From Variovorax guangxiensis (GTDB taxonomy: Bacteria > Pseudomonadota > Gammaproteobacteria > Burkholderiales > Burkholderiaceae_C), in the NCBI RefSeq assembly GCF_003952165.1, contig NZ_RXFT01000008.1, positions 275,529 to 339,528 of the forward strand: a stretch of DNA of 64,000 bases, given 5' to 3'. The translations under genes were made by a program, and so were the position numbers. Numbering within the stretch: the stretch's first letter is position 1; every line of letters starts with the position of its first letter. Below are positions 1-7,676 of the stretch, one piece after another. The notes beneath the pieces are model-generated. The model was not told the origin of the DNA, searched no databases, and worked only from the letters and a program-made list of their open reading frames with translations.

Positions 1-2
1 GC

Positions 3-794
3 GGGCGCTACGACATCGAGCTGGACCCGCTATGGAACGGGGAGCAGAGCCGAACACCTGCGCCGTTCAGCAAAGAGGAAATCGCCTTCTACCAGTGTGA
101 CCATCTGGGCACGCCGCAGGAGCTGACGGATCATGAGGGGCGCGTGGCGTGGTCGGCGAGCTACAAGGCTTGGGGGGAGGCGAGGCAGGCGATCAGTGAG
201 GCTGGACGGCGGGCTGGCTTTCGAAACTCCATCCGCTTTCAAGGTCAGTACTGGGATGAAGAGACGGGGCTGCATTACAACCGGTATCGCTATTACGATC
301 CGCTGGTAGGGAGGTTCGTAAGCAGCGATCCGATCAAATTGGCGGGTGGAATCAATCTCCAACATTACGCGCCGAACCCGCTCGAATGGATTGATCCGTT
401 GGGTCTGGTTGGGAAATCCATCCCGAATGGAACGTCTGTCAATCGTATTGGTGGTAATTCGATAGAGAATTTGCGGCTAAAACCTGGCGAGAAAAATCTG
501 AATCCGCCAGGAATTTCGGTGCTTCACAGCTGCTGCCCCTGCACGGCATCAACTCAGATGAGAGATGCTTTTCCTCGGGCGACAGGACTGCAGCAAGCTG
601 CAGGTACTATAGCCTCTGGAACTTCAGATCAAATAAGAAATTCCGGCTTCGATGTTATCTCTGACCCAACAGGCAAATTTCCAAATCATGCGCGAATAGT
701 GCACCCACATGGTACTGAAGGGTTCAACGATGAGAATCTTCGAAGTCTTTCCAGCGCACTTGGAGTTCAAACATCATGTCCTCTGAAGAAATGA
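3..794 (+). CDS. Rhs protein, 3' end (core tip plus C-terminal toxin candidate), 5' part outside window
   Basis: The frame is open at the left edge, so this is only the end of an Rhs/YD-repeat protein. The Rhs-associated core is clear: CDHLGTPQELTDHEGRVAW, then QYWDEETGLHYNRYRYYDP, GRFVSSDPIKLAGG and the boundary motif WIDPLGL. In Rhs proteins the core forms a cocoon around a polymorphic C-terminal toxin that starts after DPLGL. Here about 125 residues follow (GISVL, QMRDAFPRATGLQQAAGT, GFDVISDPTGKFPNHARI, HPHGTEGF). I cannot assign this tip to a named toxin family. The next gene overlaps the last 19 bases, the usual toxin/immunity arrangement. Rhs toxins are delivered to neighbouring cells, often by type VI secretion; no secretion gene is visible here. 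Confidence 0.9.
   Translation, partial: GRYDIELDPLWNGEQSRTPAPFSKEEIAFYQCDHLGTPQELTDHEGRVAWSASYKAWGEARQAISEAGRRAGFRNSIRFQGQYWDEETGLHYNRYRYYDPLVGRFVSSDPIKLAGGINLQHYAPNPLEWIDPLGLVGKSIPNGTSVNRIGGNSIENLRLKPGEKNLNPPGISVLHSCCPCTASTQMRDAFPRATGLQQAAGTIASGTSDQIRNSGFDVISDPTGKFPNHARIVHPHGTEGFNDENLRSLSSALGVQTSCPLKK
18..337 (+). repeat. Rhs core direct repeat, copy A
   Basis: About 320 bp of Rhs-core DNA, from GAGCTGGACC through the GRFVSSDPI coding part. It is closely matched at 1258-1567 in the same orientation, with only scattered substitutions. This is the kind of homology that lets Rhs tips be swapped or duplicated by recombination. Confidence 0.85.
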
Positions 795-1150
795 ATTTTG
801 ATCTTTTGGATTTTGCTTTTGTTGACTTGGGAGTCATATCGATTAATTCTTTGGAGAATGGAATCTATATTGGAAAATTTTCTCCAAATGATTCTTTTGA
901 AAAATATAAAGCCATATTTTTGGAGTATGAGCTACTCGTTGAGTCTCAGCAATTTTCAGCGGTTGATGAGATGGATTTGAAATTTGCAAGCATGGGTTTT
1001 TTTGTGATTTCTAAGAATCATAAGAGTGCTGCTTGTGAGATTTTTGATCTACAAATCATGGGGGGCAATATTTCCTTTCGAATGGCATCTTCGGATTTAG
1101 GTTTGAAGGCTGATGTCAATAATCGGCGTCCATTGCATCCAAGAACCTGA
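776..1150 (+). CDS. Putative Rhs immunity protein (partner of the first tip)
   Basis: A protein of 124 residues starting with MSSEEMNFDLLDFAF, overlapping the end of the Rhs toxin by 19 bases. It is acidic and much more AT-rich than its surroundings, as is common for Rhs immunity genes. No family is recognised. The last dozen residues (VNNRRPLHPRT) are odd: from about 1113 the DNA is Rhs-core sequence read in another frame, so the native 3' end of the immunity gene was probably replaced when the second Rhs fragment joined it. It may still be functional, or a truncated relic. The role is inferred from position only. Confidence 0.6.
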   Translation: MSSEEMNFDLLDFAFVDLGVISINSLENGIYIGKFSPNDSFEKYKAIFLEYELLVESQQFSAVDEMDLKFASMGFFVISKNHKSAACEIFDLQIMGGNISFRMASSDLGLKADVNNRRPLHPRT

Positions 1151-1957
1151 CTTATTCGTGCCGCTGGCGCTGATCCGGCAAGGCCCAAGCAGTTGGGTTG
1201 AGCCGGACGACAGATGCGAGAGCGTTGAGGGCCGACAAAGGCGAACGCTTCGCCATCGAGCTGGACCTGTTATGGAACGGAGAACAGAACCGAGCACCTG
1301 CGCCGTTCAGCGAGGAAGAAATCGCCTTCTACCAGTGCGACCATTTGGGCACGCCGCAAGAGCTGACGGATCATGAGGGGCGTGTGGCGTGGTCGGCGAG
1401 CTTGGGGGGAGGCGCGGCAGGCGATCAGTGAGGCTGGACGGCGGGCTGGCTTTCGAAACTCCATCCGCTTTCAAGTACTGGGATGAAGAGACGGGGCTGC
1501 ATTACAACCGGTATCGGTACTACGACCCACTGTCAGGTCGATTTGTTTCCGGCGACCCGATCAAGCTTTCTGGCGGATTCAACCTTCATCTCTTTGCTCC
1601 TAGTCCCATTGGCTGGGTAGATCCTCTTGGGCTGCAGGCAGGAAAAAGACGCAAACACCCAGAATCGAAGATGGAAACCACAAAGAAGGTTGGCAGCATA
1701 TCGACGAGCGGCATATCACAGGAAACTCACCCGATGGCCCTGGCTACCTTTTTGCACCGGGTACAACAAGAGCGCAAGTTCAATGTCTTTGTGAGTTGCT
1801 TGTGCAAAAAGGATCGAGAACCAGCGATCCTGCTCGAACAATTCAAGCATATGAAAAAAGAACGACCGTAAATGGTAAGAGAACACGCTATCGAGCCATC
1901 TTTGATTCAAAGGATGGAAATAGGGAAATTACCGCTTTTCCGGTGGAGAGTGAGTGA
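1118..1957 (+). pseudogene. Displaced Rhs tip fragment, frameshifted, with a recognisable C-terminal toxin module
   Basis: Rhs-core pieces lie in successive frames: EPDLFVPLALIRQG near 1140, IAFYQCDHLGTPQELTDHEG near 1320, YWDEETGLHYNRYRYYDPL and WVDPLGL near 1480-1634. Past DPLGL the frame in use goes astray, but from 1643 another frame runs open to the stop at 1955-1957. It gives a coherent domain of about 104 residues with GWQHIDERHITG, GYLFAPGTTRAQVQ and VNGKRTRYRAIFD. Adding one A to the run of five at 1643-1647 would join core and toxin. The toxin type is not certain; the W-x-H-I-x-x-R-H pattern recalls BECR-fold RNase toxins. Its stop overlaps the next start as GTGA. Confidence 0.8.
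1258..1567 (+). repeat. Rhs core direct repeat, copy B (decayed)
   Basis: Second copy of the repeat at 18-337. Relative to copy A it has lost 8 bases just after the GTGGCGTGGTCGGCGAGC block (near 1400) and 5 bases in TTTCAAG/TACTGGG (near 1473). Both deletions break the Rhs frame, so this copy no longer encodes a continuous protein. Confidence 0.85.
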
Positions 1958-2391
1958 AGATGAAGGTTTCGTTTTCTAGGATAGATCCAGACTCCGCGCC
2001 TGGAGGTTTTGATATGGGAGATATCCTGATCGAAGCTGAAGGTAAAAAAATATCATCTCAAGGAAGTTCTCAAAATTTGATGATGATTTATATAGCACTT
2101 TCTGATTTGATGTTTGGGGTTTTGGGGCTGAATGGTGCGCGTGGCGACTCCAATTTTGTAGGAGTGGATTCTTCTTTTTCGGTTTACTTTAAATCCAAAG
2201 GAAGTGTGCTTGAGATTTCGCAGAAAAAAGGATTAAAAATGACCTGCAAAAAAATTGATTTCTTGAATGCCCTATGTTCCGGTGTGGGGGAGTTTCTTGC
2301 GTCAGGAAATGATTTGAAGTTTTCTGATTCGGTACGCTCTGATCTTCATGTCGCTTTGGGGAAGCTGATACAGGCCAAATCAAGAAATTAG
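1954..2391 (+). CDS. Putative Rhs immunity protein (partner of the second, frameshifted tip)
   Basis: A protein of 145 residues. The GTG start at 1954 overlaps the stop of the toxin frame (GTGA), which favours it over the ATG at 1960; the two differ by only two residues. The product is AT-rich in coding (GDILIEAEGKKISSQ, LMMIYIALSDLMFGVLGL), soluble, with no signal peptide. No family is recognised. Strict coupling to the toxin end makes it the cognate immunity gene by position. It appears intact while its toxin is frameshifted, consistent with immunity being kept after toxin loss. Confidence 0.65.
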   Translation: MKMKVSFSRIDPDSAPGGFDMGDILIEAEGKKISSQGSSQNLMMIYIALSDLMFGVLGLNGARGDSNFVGVDSSFSVYFKSKGSVLEISQKKGLKMTCKKIDFLNALCSGVGEFLASGNDLKFSDSVRSDLHVALGKLIQAKSRN

Positions 2392-2486
2392 AATTATTGA
2401 AGATTTTGTTCTGCGGCGTTGTTCGTGGGGTGACAGTGTTCATTGCACCCATGAGCCTTGCTCGTTCGCGGGGCGTTGATAGGTGA

Positions 2487-2594
2487 GGGATAAAAAGCGG
2501 CAGAGGGTGTCCCGAAACGACTACACAAGCAACCGTTTATCGAGGTGAAAACGGAGAAATTCGAACGGCATTCCCGCAGCTTCCAACGCCTTAA
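2487..2594 (+). pseudogene. Remnant: C-terminal tail of a third Rhs-type toxin
   Basis: A short open stretch of 35 codons, bounded upstream by a stop at 2484 and ending with TAA at 2592-2594. It reads TTTQATVYRGENGEIRTAFP then QLPTP, which looks like the end of a nuclease-type toxin. The next gene starts 2 bases later, the spacing expected for toxin/immunity pairs. No Rhs core precedes it. The interpretation is tentative. Confidence 0.35.
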
Positions 2595-2596
2595 GC

Positions 2597-2980
2597 ATGC
2601 AGATCTTCCCTGACTACATTTCCAAATTGAACTACTGCTTGCACGTCATGAGCGATGACGAGCTGGATGATTTCTATATCAACGATGGTGGCTGCCGCGC
2701 CAATCTGCTTGATGTGATGAAGGCCGACTTCGAGCATTTCGGACCGGAGAGCCAACAGCGAGTACTGGATGCTATTGAGTTCATTCTGTCATCGGGCAAT
2801 ATCGAAAAATACTGGCGCGCCGTGGTGCCTCATGAGGTGCCTCTAGATGAAGTGGAAGACAAACCGGGCTACTTGCGATCGCTCTACGAAAAGCTGACGG
2901 GGCGTTTGCTGTCGCCAAGAGGCTTTGGGTCTGATGTGGAAATAGTCTATGGGCGTCACAGCATTGACACTCGCCTTTAA
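2597..2980 (+). CDS. Hypothetical acidic protein, putative immunity protein
   Basis: A protein of 127 residues (MQIFPDYISKLNYCLHVMSD at the start), acidic and helical-looking, with no signal peptide or membrane segment. No family is recognised. It begins two bases after the TAA of a toxin-tail remnant and sits in a row of similar modules, so an orphan Rhs immunity role is the best guess. Its base composition is intermediate, below that of the GC-rich chromosome further right. Confidence 0.6.
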   Translation: MQIFPDYISKLNYCLHVMSDDELDDFYINDGGCRANLLDVMKADFEHFGPESQQRVLDAIEFILSSGNIEKYWRAVVPHEVPLDEVEDKPGYLRSLYEKLTGRLLSPRGFGSDVEIVYGRHSIDTRL

Positions 2981-3075
2981 TCGGGCAGCCGCTACAGGTG
3001 AGAGAAGCGATGCATCTGATCGAGCGTAGCCGCAACGGCGAGGAGACGGAAAATTTACCCGAGGAATGTGTATGA
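2968..3075 (+). pseudogene. Remnant: C-terminal tail of a fourth Rhs-type toxin
   Basis: A 35-codon open stretch bounded upstream by a stop at 2965 and ending at TGA 3073-3075. It reads QPLQVREAMHLIERSRNGEE then TENLPEECV. Its stop overlaps an ATG of the following gene (ATGA at 3072-3075), the classic toxin/immunity junction. The rest of the toxin and the Rhs core are missing. Confidence 0.4.
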
Positions 3076-3350
3076 CTGGACTTAAGGAGGTTTGGGTTTT
3101 CAGTGGGGTGAACGCAAAATTCCCTGCAGCGGTTTTTGATGTCAAGGAAGATGCTTTGGGTTGGATAAAAAAGAATAGATTAACTGGTGTTTTGACTAAA
3201 TATCCAGTGGGAATTTCGGTTTATGAGTGGGCGATTGAAATCGGCAATTTCAAAGTGAGGTCAGGGAGGGATTCGACCCCTGAGTTCATTGGAAAATTTT
3301 CGAGTGCAGCGCAAGAGCATATGCATTTCGAAGATGGAAATTTCGATTGA
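3072..3350 (+). CDS. Small DUF7710-like protein, putative immunity protein
   Basis: About 92 residues from the ATG at 3072; an ATG at 3066 would add two residues. Landmarks are WVFSGVNAKFPAAVF, DALGWIKKNRLTGVLTKYPV and VYEWAI. These match the pattern I associate with the small DUF7710 family (W-V-F, G-A-x-F-P, W-I-x-K-x-x-L-T-G-V-L-T-x-Y-P-V, Y-x-W-A-I). The family name is from memory and should be confirmed by a profile search. ATGA overlap with an upstream toxin tail supports an immunity role. The upstream GGAGACGG and GAGGAATG could serve as ribosome binding sites. Confidence 0.65.
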   Translation: MTGLKEVWVFSGVNAKFPAAVFDVKEDALGWIKKNRLTGVLTKYPVGISVYEWAIEIGNFKVRSGRDSTPEFIGKFSSAAQEHMHFEDGNFD

Positions 3351-3505
3351 TTTTTTGCGCGGAATCCGTTCAATTGAATTGATCCAACTGGCTTTGACCG
3401 ACAACCGGTTAACCGGCGTGCAGAGAGAATCTGGTAGGGCAGATTTTCGAAAGCTATTCCGCTCAGGACTGGTGTCGGAATAAAACGAAGGGACCGCACT
3501 GCAGC

Positions 3506-3554
3506 CGACATCAGTATTGCGACCGGCTGTCAGGCCGACTTGTTTCTATCGACC
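3506..3554 (+). pseudogene. Rhs core scar
   Basis: About 49 bp aligning base by base with the core segment at 1509-1558. It translates to HQYCDRLSGRLVSID, a decayed form of YRYYDPLSGRFVSGD. The C-terminal module that followed it is gone; the GntR gene ends within 50 bp. It marks the right-hand limit of the Rhs graveyard. Confidence 0.6.
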
Positions 3555-3597
3555 TCCGGCCGCACCGGCACCGCGAATGTGCGTGGCCGAAAGCGTC

Positions 3598-4305
3598 TCA
3601 CCGCCGCGCGCGCGGCAGCGCCACCGGCGCCAGCGTGACCTTCAGCCGGCTGGTCGCATCCGGCTCGGCCGCAGCATCCACTTCCAACGCTCGTTCGACA
3701 TTGCCGATGTGCTCCAGCATCAGCCGCCGCGCCCCGGCCGTGTCCCCGGCCTCCAGCGCCGCGACGATGGCGCCGTGCTCCGCGCACGACTGCCCGGCTT
3801 CATGCTTGGACTGGTAAAGCGTGGCCGCCAGCGTGGTGCGTGCCGTGAGGTCGCGCAGCACGTCGACCAGCAGCTGGTGCCCCATCTGCTCGGCCAGGCA
3901 GACGTGGAAGTCGGCCAGCAGGAAAGCGCGGGTGGCGGCGTCGGCGCCCTCGATGGCGCGTTGTTCGTCGGCGATGTGGTCGCGCAGCTTGCGGATCACC
4001 TTCGCGAGCGGCCGGCCTTCGCTGGCCTCGAGGATGCCGGCCTCGACGATGCGCCGGGCCGAGAAGGCGTCGCGCGCTTCCTCGGCCGAGGGCTCCACCA
4101 CATACCAGCCGCGGCGCGACTGCACTTCGACGAAACCGCGTGCCTGCAGTTGCATCAGCGCCTCGCGCACCATGGTGCGGCTTACCGAGAAGTTCTCCGC
4201 CAGCGCCTGCTCGCCCAGCCGTTCGCCCGGCGCGAGCTTCTGCGCGAGGATGGCCTCGACGACGCGTTCGGCGATGACGGTGGGGCTGACGTCGGGGGCG
4301 GGCAT
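3598..4305 (-). CDS. GntR family transcriptional regulator (FadR/FCD subfamily)
   Basis: 235 residues. An N-terminal winged helix (about residues 8-75, with ENFSVSRTMVREALMQLQAR as the recognition region) is followed by an all-helical FCD ligand domain (about 80-215, with the metal/acid-binding pattern ending in EHGAIVAALEAGD and LMLEHIGNVE). FCD regulators usually sense small organic acids. The gene lies 29 bp after dctA on the same strand, so it is likely co-transcribed. The obvious target is the dctA leader, which carries two TTGCATGCAA palindromes. The family call is solid; ligand and target are inferred. Confidence 0.9.
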   Translation of the reverse strand: MPAPDVSPTVIAERVVEAILAQKLAPGERLGEQALAENFSVSRTMVREALMQLQARGFVEVQSRRGWYVVEPSAEEARDAFSARRIVEAGILEASEGRPLAKVIRKLRDHIADEQRAIEGADAATRAFLLADFHVCLAEQMGHQLLVDVLRDLTARTTLAATLYQSKHEAGQSCAEHGAIVAALEAGDTAGARRLMLEHIGNVERALEVDAAAEPDATSRLKVTLAPVALPRARR

Positions 4306-4334
4306 GTTGATGGTCCGGCTTCTTTCTCTATCAA

Positions 4335-5666
4335 TTAGTGTGCCGCGGTGTTTACCACGGGCCTGGCCCCGGATTCGGCTTCGGCCAGCGGCTCGTCGTC
4401 GGGCGAATAGTTGCCGTCGAGCACCGCGTGGGCGCGTTCGCGGTCGATGTCGCCTTCCCAGGCGGCGATGGCGACGGTCGCCACGCAGTTGCCGATCAGG
4501 TTGCCCAGCGCGCGGGCGATGCCCATGAACCAGTCGACCGACAGCACCAGCACCAGCCCGATGGCGGGAATCGCCGGAATCGCGTGCAGCGTGGCCGCGA
4601 GCACCACGATGGCCGAGCCGGGCACGCCGTGGGCGCCCTTGGAGGTGACCAGCGCGATTGCCAGAATGGTCAGCAGGTCGGCCATCGAGATCGGCGTGTT
4701 GGTGGCCTGTGCGATGAACACGGCCGCCAGCGTGATGTAGATCGAGAAGGCGTCGAGGTTGAACGAGTAGCCCGTGGGAATCACCAGGCCCACCGTCGAA
4801 TCGCGGATGCCCATGCGGCGCAGCTTGGCCATGACCTGCGGCAGCACGCTGTCGGAAGAGGTGGTCGCAAAAACGATGGTGAGCTCCTCGCGCAGGTAGC
4901 GCAGCAGCTTGATCAGGCTGAAGCCCGACATGCGCATCACCAGCCCCAGCACCACGAACACGAAGACCAGCACTGCGCCGTAGAAGAGCGCCACCAGCAT
5001 GCCCAGTTGCTTGAGCGAGCCGATGCCGTATTGGCCCACCGTGAACGCGATGGCACCCAGCACGCCCAGCGGCGCCAGCTTGATGATGATGCCCATGATC
5101 TTGAAGAGCACCAGCGACGTTGCGTCGATCACCGCCGCCACCGGCTTGCCGCGATCGCCCAGCAGCGTGAGCGCGCAGCCGAAGAGCACCGCGAACAGCA
5201 GCACCTGCAGCACGTCGCCGGTGGCGAAGGCGTTCACCACCGTCGTCGGGATGAGCTTCATCAGGAACTCGACCGTGCCGCCGCTCGTGAGCTTGTCGGC
5301 GTTCGAGGCATAGGCGCTCATCGCGGCCGGGTCGAGCTTCGACGGGTCGACGTTCATGCCCGTGCCCGGCTGGAACACGAAGGCCAGCACCAGGCCCATG
5401 GCCAGCGCGATGGTCGTCAGCACCTCGAAGTAGATGAGCGACTTCACGCCCACCCGGCCCACGCGCTTGAGGTCTCCCGCGCCGGCGATGCCATGCACCA
5501 CCACGCAGAACACCAGCACCGGGATGATCATCTTGATCAGCTTGATGAACCCGTCACCGAGCGGCTTGAGCTTGACGGCGTACTCGGGAGCCAGCAGCCC
5601 CCCGAGCACGCCGAGCACCAGCGCGATGACCACCTGACCGAAAAGCGACTTGGCGAAGCGGGGCAT
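4335..5666 (-). CDS. dctA: C4-dicarboxylate:cation symporter DctA
   Basis: 443 residues, the normal length for DctA of the dicarboxylate/amino acid:cation symporter family in the inner membrane. It imports succinate, fumarate and malate with cations. Family hallmarks are the serine-rich re-entrant loop FATTSSDSVLPQVMAKLRR (about residue 268), the substrate-binding helix GYSFNLDAFSIYITLAAVF (about 295) and the N-terminal hydrophobic helices LFGQVVIALVLGVLGGLLAP and LIKMIIPVLVFCVVVHGIAG. It is followed by a GntR/FCD regulator. The leader at 5712-5750 has two palindromes that probably act as operators. A dicarboxylate-type sensor pair (35.7-38.5 kb) lies elsewhere in the window and could also act on it. 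Confidence 0.95.
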   Translation of the reverse strand: MPRFAKSLFGQVVIALVLGVLGGLLAPEYAVKLKPLGDGFIKLIKMIIPVLVFCVVVHGIAGAGDLKRVGRVGVKSLIYFEVLTTIALAMGLVLAFVFQPGTGMNVDPSKLDPAAMSAYASNADKLTSGGTVEFLMKLIPTTVVNAFATGDVLQVLLFAVLFGCALTLLGDRGKPVAAVIDATSLVLFKIMGIIIKLAPLGVLGAIAFTVGQYGIGSLKQLGMLVALFYGAVLVFVFVVLGLVMRMSGFSLIKLLRYLREELTIVFATTSSDSVLPQVMAKLRRMGIRDSTVGLVIPTGYSFNLDAFSIYITLAAVFIAQATNTPISMADLLTILAIALVTSKGAHGVPGSAIVVLAATLHAIPAIPAIGLVLVLSVDWFMGIARALGNLIGNCVATVAIAAWEGDIDRERAHAVLDGNYSPDDEPLAEAESGARPVVNTAAH

Positions 5667-5711
5667 GGGGTGTCTCCTGTCTGTCTACCTGCTGTTTGTC
5701 TTGCCTGGTTT

Positions 5712-5750
5712 TTGCATGCAAGCAATGCCATTTCTTGCATGCAAGAAATG
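5712..5750. promoter_or_regulatory. Double palindromic operator candidate upstream of dctA
   Basis: Two identical 10-bp perfect palindromes TTGCATGCAA lie at 5712-5721 and 5735-5744, centre spacing 23 bp, 46-95 bp before the dctA start. The second is embedded in a perfect 22-bp palindrome at 5729-5750, left half CATTTCTTGCA. This looks like tandem sites for a dimeric repressor. The GntR/FCD protein encoded just after dctA is the natural candidate; that link is inferred. Confidence 0.7.
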
Positions 5751-5852
5751 TAGGCAAGGTAGCAAGGAGCGCGTCAGAGGGTATTCCCGGGCACGGGACA
5801 GGCTGGCAGACGGGGACGTGGCCGGCAGCCGCGCCCGTTGTTGAACGCCAGG

Positions 5853-6632
5853 TCAGGCGGCGGGGGGCGGTGCCGCTTCTTCGGCTGCCTCGCGCGGCAG
5901 CTCGTACAGAAAATATGGCGGCTCGCCCGGCCGGCTGCGCAGCAGCAGCGGCCTCGCCACGTTGTAGACCGGCACGTCGTTGATGGTGCGCGCCTGCAGC
6001 GTGCCGCGGTGCGCGTGGCCGTGGAACACGGCATCCATCGGATAGCGCAGCAGCGGCTCTTCGAGCCGGCTGCTGCCGAGAAAAGGAAAGATCTCCACCG
6101 GCTCGCCCTGCACCGTGCCGACGATGGGCGAGTAATGCAGCAGCGCGATGCGGCGCCGGGTGCGCAACTTGGCGAGCGCCGACTCGAGCTTCATCGCTTC
6201 GTTCAGCGCTTCCTGCACGAAGAGCTTGATCGCCGGCTCGCCCCATGCGCCGAGCGAGCCGCGCCCGAAGCCGCCGCCGAAACCCTTGACTCCGGCGATG
6301 CCCACTCCCTCGATCTCGCAGATGGAACCGTCGAGCACGCGCACGCCGGCCTGGGCCAGCACCTCCACCACCTGCCCCGGTGTGCCGGATTCGAAATCGT
6401 GGTTGCCCAGCACGGCGACGATGGGAACGGACACGCCGCTCAGTTCCGCGGCGAGGATCCTGGCTTCCTCCGCGGTGCCATAGTCGGTGAGGTCGCCGCA
6501 CAGAAGCAGCGCGTCGGCCTCGTCGGCGGCCTGCGCGAAGAAGCCGTGCAGCGAGCCTGCAGAGTCGCGATGAACATGGAGATCGCCCACCGCGGCGAAG
6601 CGGACGTGAGAAGAAGACTTGGGATGAGCCAT
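5853..6632 (-). CDS. Calcineurin-like metallophosphoesterase
   Basis: 259 residues from the ATG at 6632; longer starts upstream would add basic residues unlike the fold. The five metallophosphoesterase motifs are present: GDLHVH (16-21), CGDLTDYG (about 45-52), LGNHDFES (75-82), LLHYSP, and FHGHAHRG near residue 205. These bind a di-metal centre for phosphomono- or diester hydrolysis. No signal peptide or membrane segment is visible, so it is cytosolic. Substrate unknown; the sequence does not separate a nucleotide phosphodiesterase from a protein phosphatase. It is divergent from the next gene with a 135-bp shared intergenic region. Confidence 0.85.
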   Translation of the reverse strand: MAHPKSSSHVRFAAVGDLHVHRDSAGSLHGFFAQAADEADALLLCGDLTDYGTAEEARILAAELSGVSVPIVAVLGNHDFESGTPGQVVEVLAQAGVRVLDGSICEIEGVGIAGVKGFGGGFGRGSLGAWGEPAIKLFVQEALNEAMKLESALAKLRTRRRIALLHYSPIVGTVQGEPVEIFPFLGSSRLEEPLLRYPMDAVFHGHAHRGTLQARTINDVPVYNVARPLLLRSRPGEPPYFLYELPREAAEEAAPPPAA

Positions 6633-6767
6633 GGCGATGCCAGCCTGCGCCAGCACGCGATGCATGCTCATCGGCCCCATCCCGCTGCGCCTGTAGGTGC
6701 CGGCCGACGTTCGATGGGGCCGTTCGCGCCGGGCCCGGGTTCGCTCGCGGTACCTACGCTGCCCGAC

Positions 6768-7670
6768 ATGGATCACCCGGCCGTTGCAGTTGCCGCAGCA
6801 GCAGTTGCTGCTCCCGCTCTCGCGCCTTCGCTCGAGGAGGAGGTCGATCCCCGCGTGGCCGACTTCTACCGGCGGACCTTGCGCGCGCTTGCCAGCGCCG
6901 GAATTCCCTTTCTGGTGGGCGGCACTTTCGCCCAGGCCTGCTACACGGGCATCCGCCGCCCGACCAAGGATCTGGACCTCTTCATCCGGCGCGAGGACTA
7001 CGAGCGCATCGCGCAGCTATTGCTGCAGAAGTACGGCTGGCGCGCCGAGATGCGCCACCCGCACTGGCTGGCCAAGGTGCACGACGGCCGCGAGTTCATC
7101 GACCTGATCTTCAATTCGGGCAACGGCCTGTTCCCGGTGGACGAGCGCTGGTTCAGGGGCAACTGCAGTGCCGATGTCCTGGGCGTGCCGGTGCTCGTTG
7201 CCAATGCCGAGGACTGCGTGCTGTCCAAGGCTTTCATCATGGAGCGCGAGCGCTTCGACGGAGGCGACATCGCCCACCTGATGCTCGCGTGCGCGGAGCG
7301 CCTCGACTGGGCCGGCCTGCTGGAGCGCTTCGGCGTGCACTGGCGGGTGCTGATGGCCCACGTGACGCTGTTCGGCTACATCTATCCCGGCGAGCGCCAC
7401 CGCATTCCCGCATGGCTGGTCGCCCGCCTGATCGGCCGCCTCGCCGACGAGATGCGCGAGGCGCCGCATCCGGAAGACCACGTCTGCGCCGGCACCCTGC
7501 TCTCGCGCGAGCAGTACCTGCCCGACGTGCGCCAGATGGGCTACGTGGACATGCGCCTCACCCCGGCCAGCGGCATGACGCAGGAGGACGTGGCGGCGTG
7601 GACCGAGGACATCCAGGCGAAGAAACCGAAGGACGAGGCGAAGGACGATTCGAAGGACGAGGGCGAATGA
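6768..7670 (+). CDS. Nucleotidyltransferase-fold family protein
   Basis: 300 residues from the ATG at 6768. The frame is open far upstream, but that part is antisense to the metallophosphoesterase. An Ala-rich N-terminus is followed by a minimal nucleotidyltransferase pattern: FLVGGTFAQACYTG (about 48-61), then RPTKDLDLFI (64-73, with the D-x-D pair) and a third acidic site in EFIDLIF (about 110). The C-terminal half is helical and ends in a charged Lys/Asp/Glu tail. This is the MNT/aminoglycoside-transferase-like superfamily of broad function. No partner toxin-antitoxin gene is adjacent. Substrate unknown. Confidence 0.75.
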   Translation: MDHPAVAVAAAAVAAPALAPSLEEEVDPRVADFYRRTLRALASAGIPFLVGGTFAQACYTGIRRPTKDLDLFIRREDYERIAQLLLQKYGWRAEMRHPHWLAKVHDGREFIDLIFNSGNGLFPVDERWFRGNCSADVLGVPVLVANAEDCVLSKAFIMERERFDGGDIAHLMLACAERLDWAGLLERFGVHWRVLMAHVTLFGYIYPGERHRIPAWLVARLIGRLADEMREAPHPEDHVCAGTLLSREQYLPDVRQMGYVDMRLTPASGMTQEDVAAWTEDIQAKKPKDEAKDDSKDEGE

Positions 7671-7676
7671 CGCCGC

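Noticed and set aside
1643..1648. Programmed -1 frameshifting at the A-run of the second Rhs tip
   Set aside because: The reading frame there does not give a proper X-XXY-YYZ heptamer, and upstream 8- and 5-bp deletions already destroy the gene; simple decay explains it better.
5838..6767. Upstream extension of the nucleotidyltransferase-like gene
   Set aside because: The frame is open but antisense to the metallophosphoesterase, and the recognisable protein starts at 6768.
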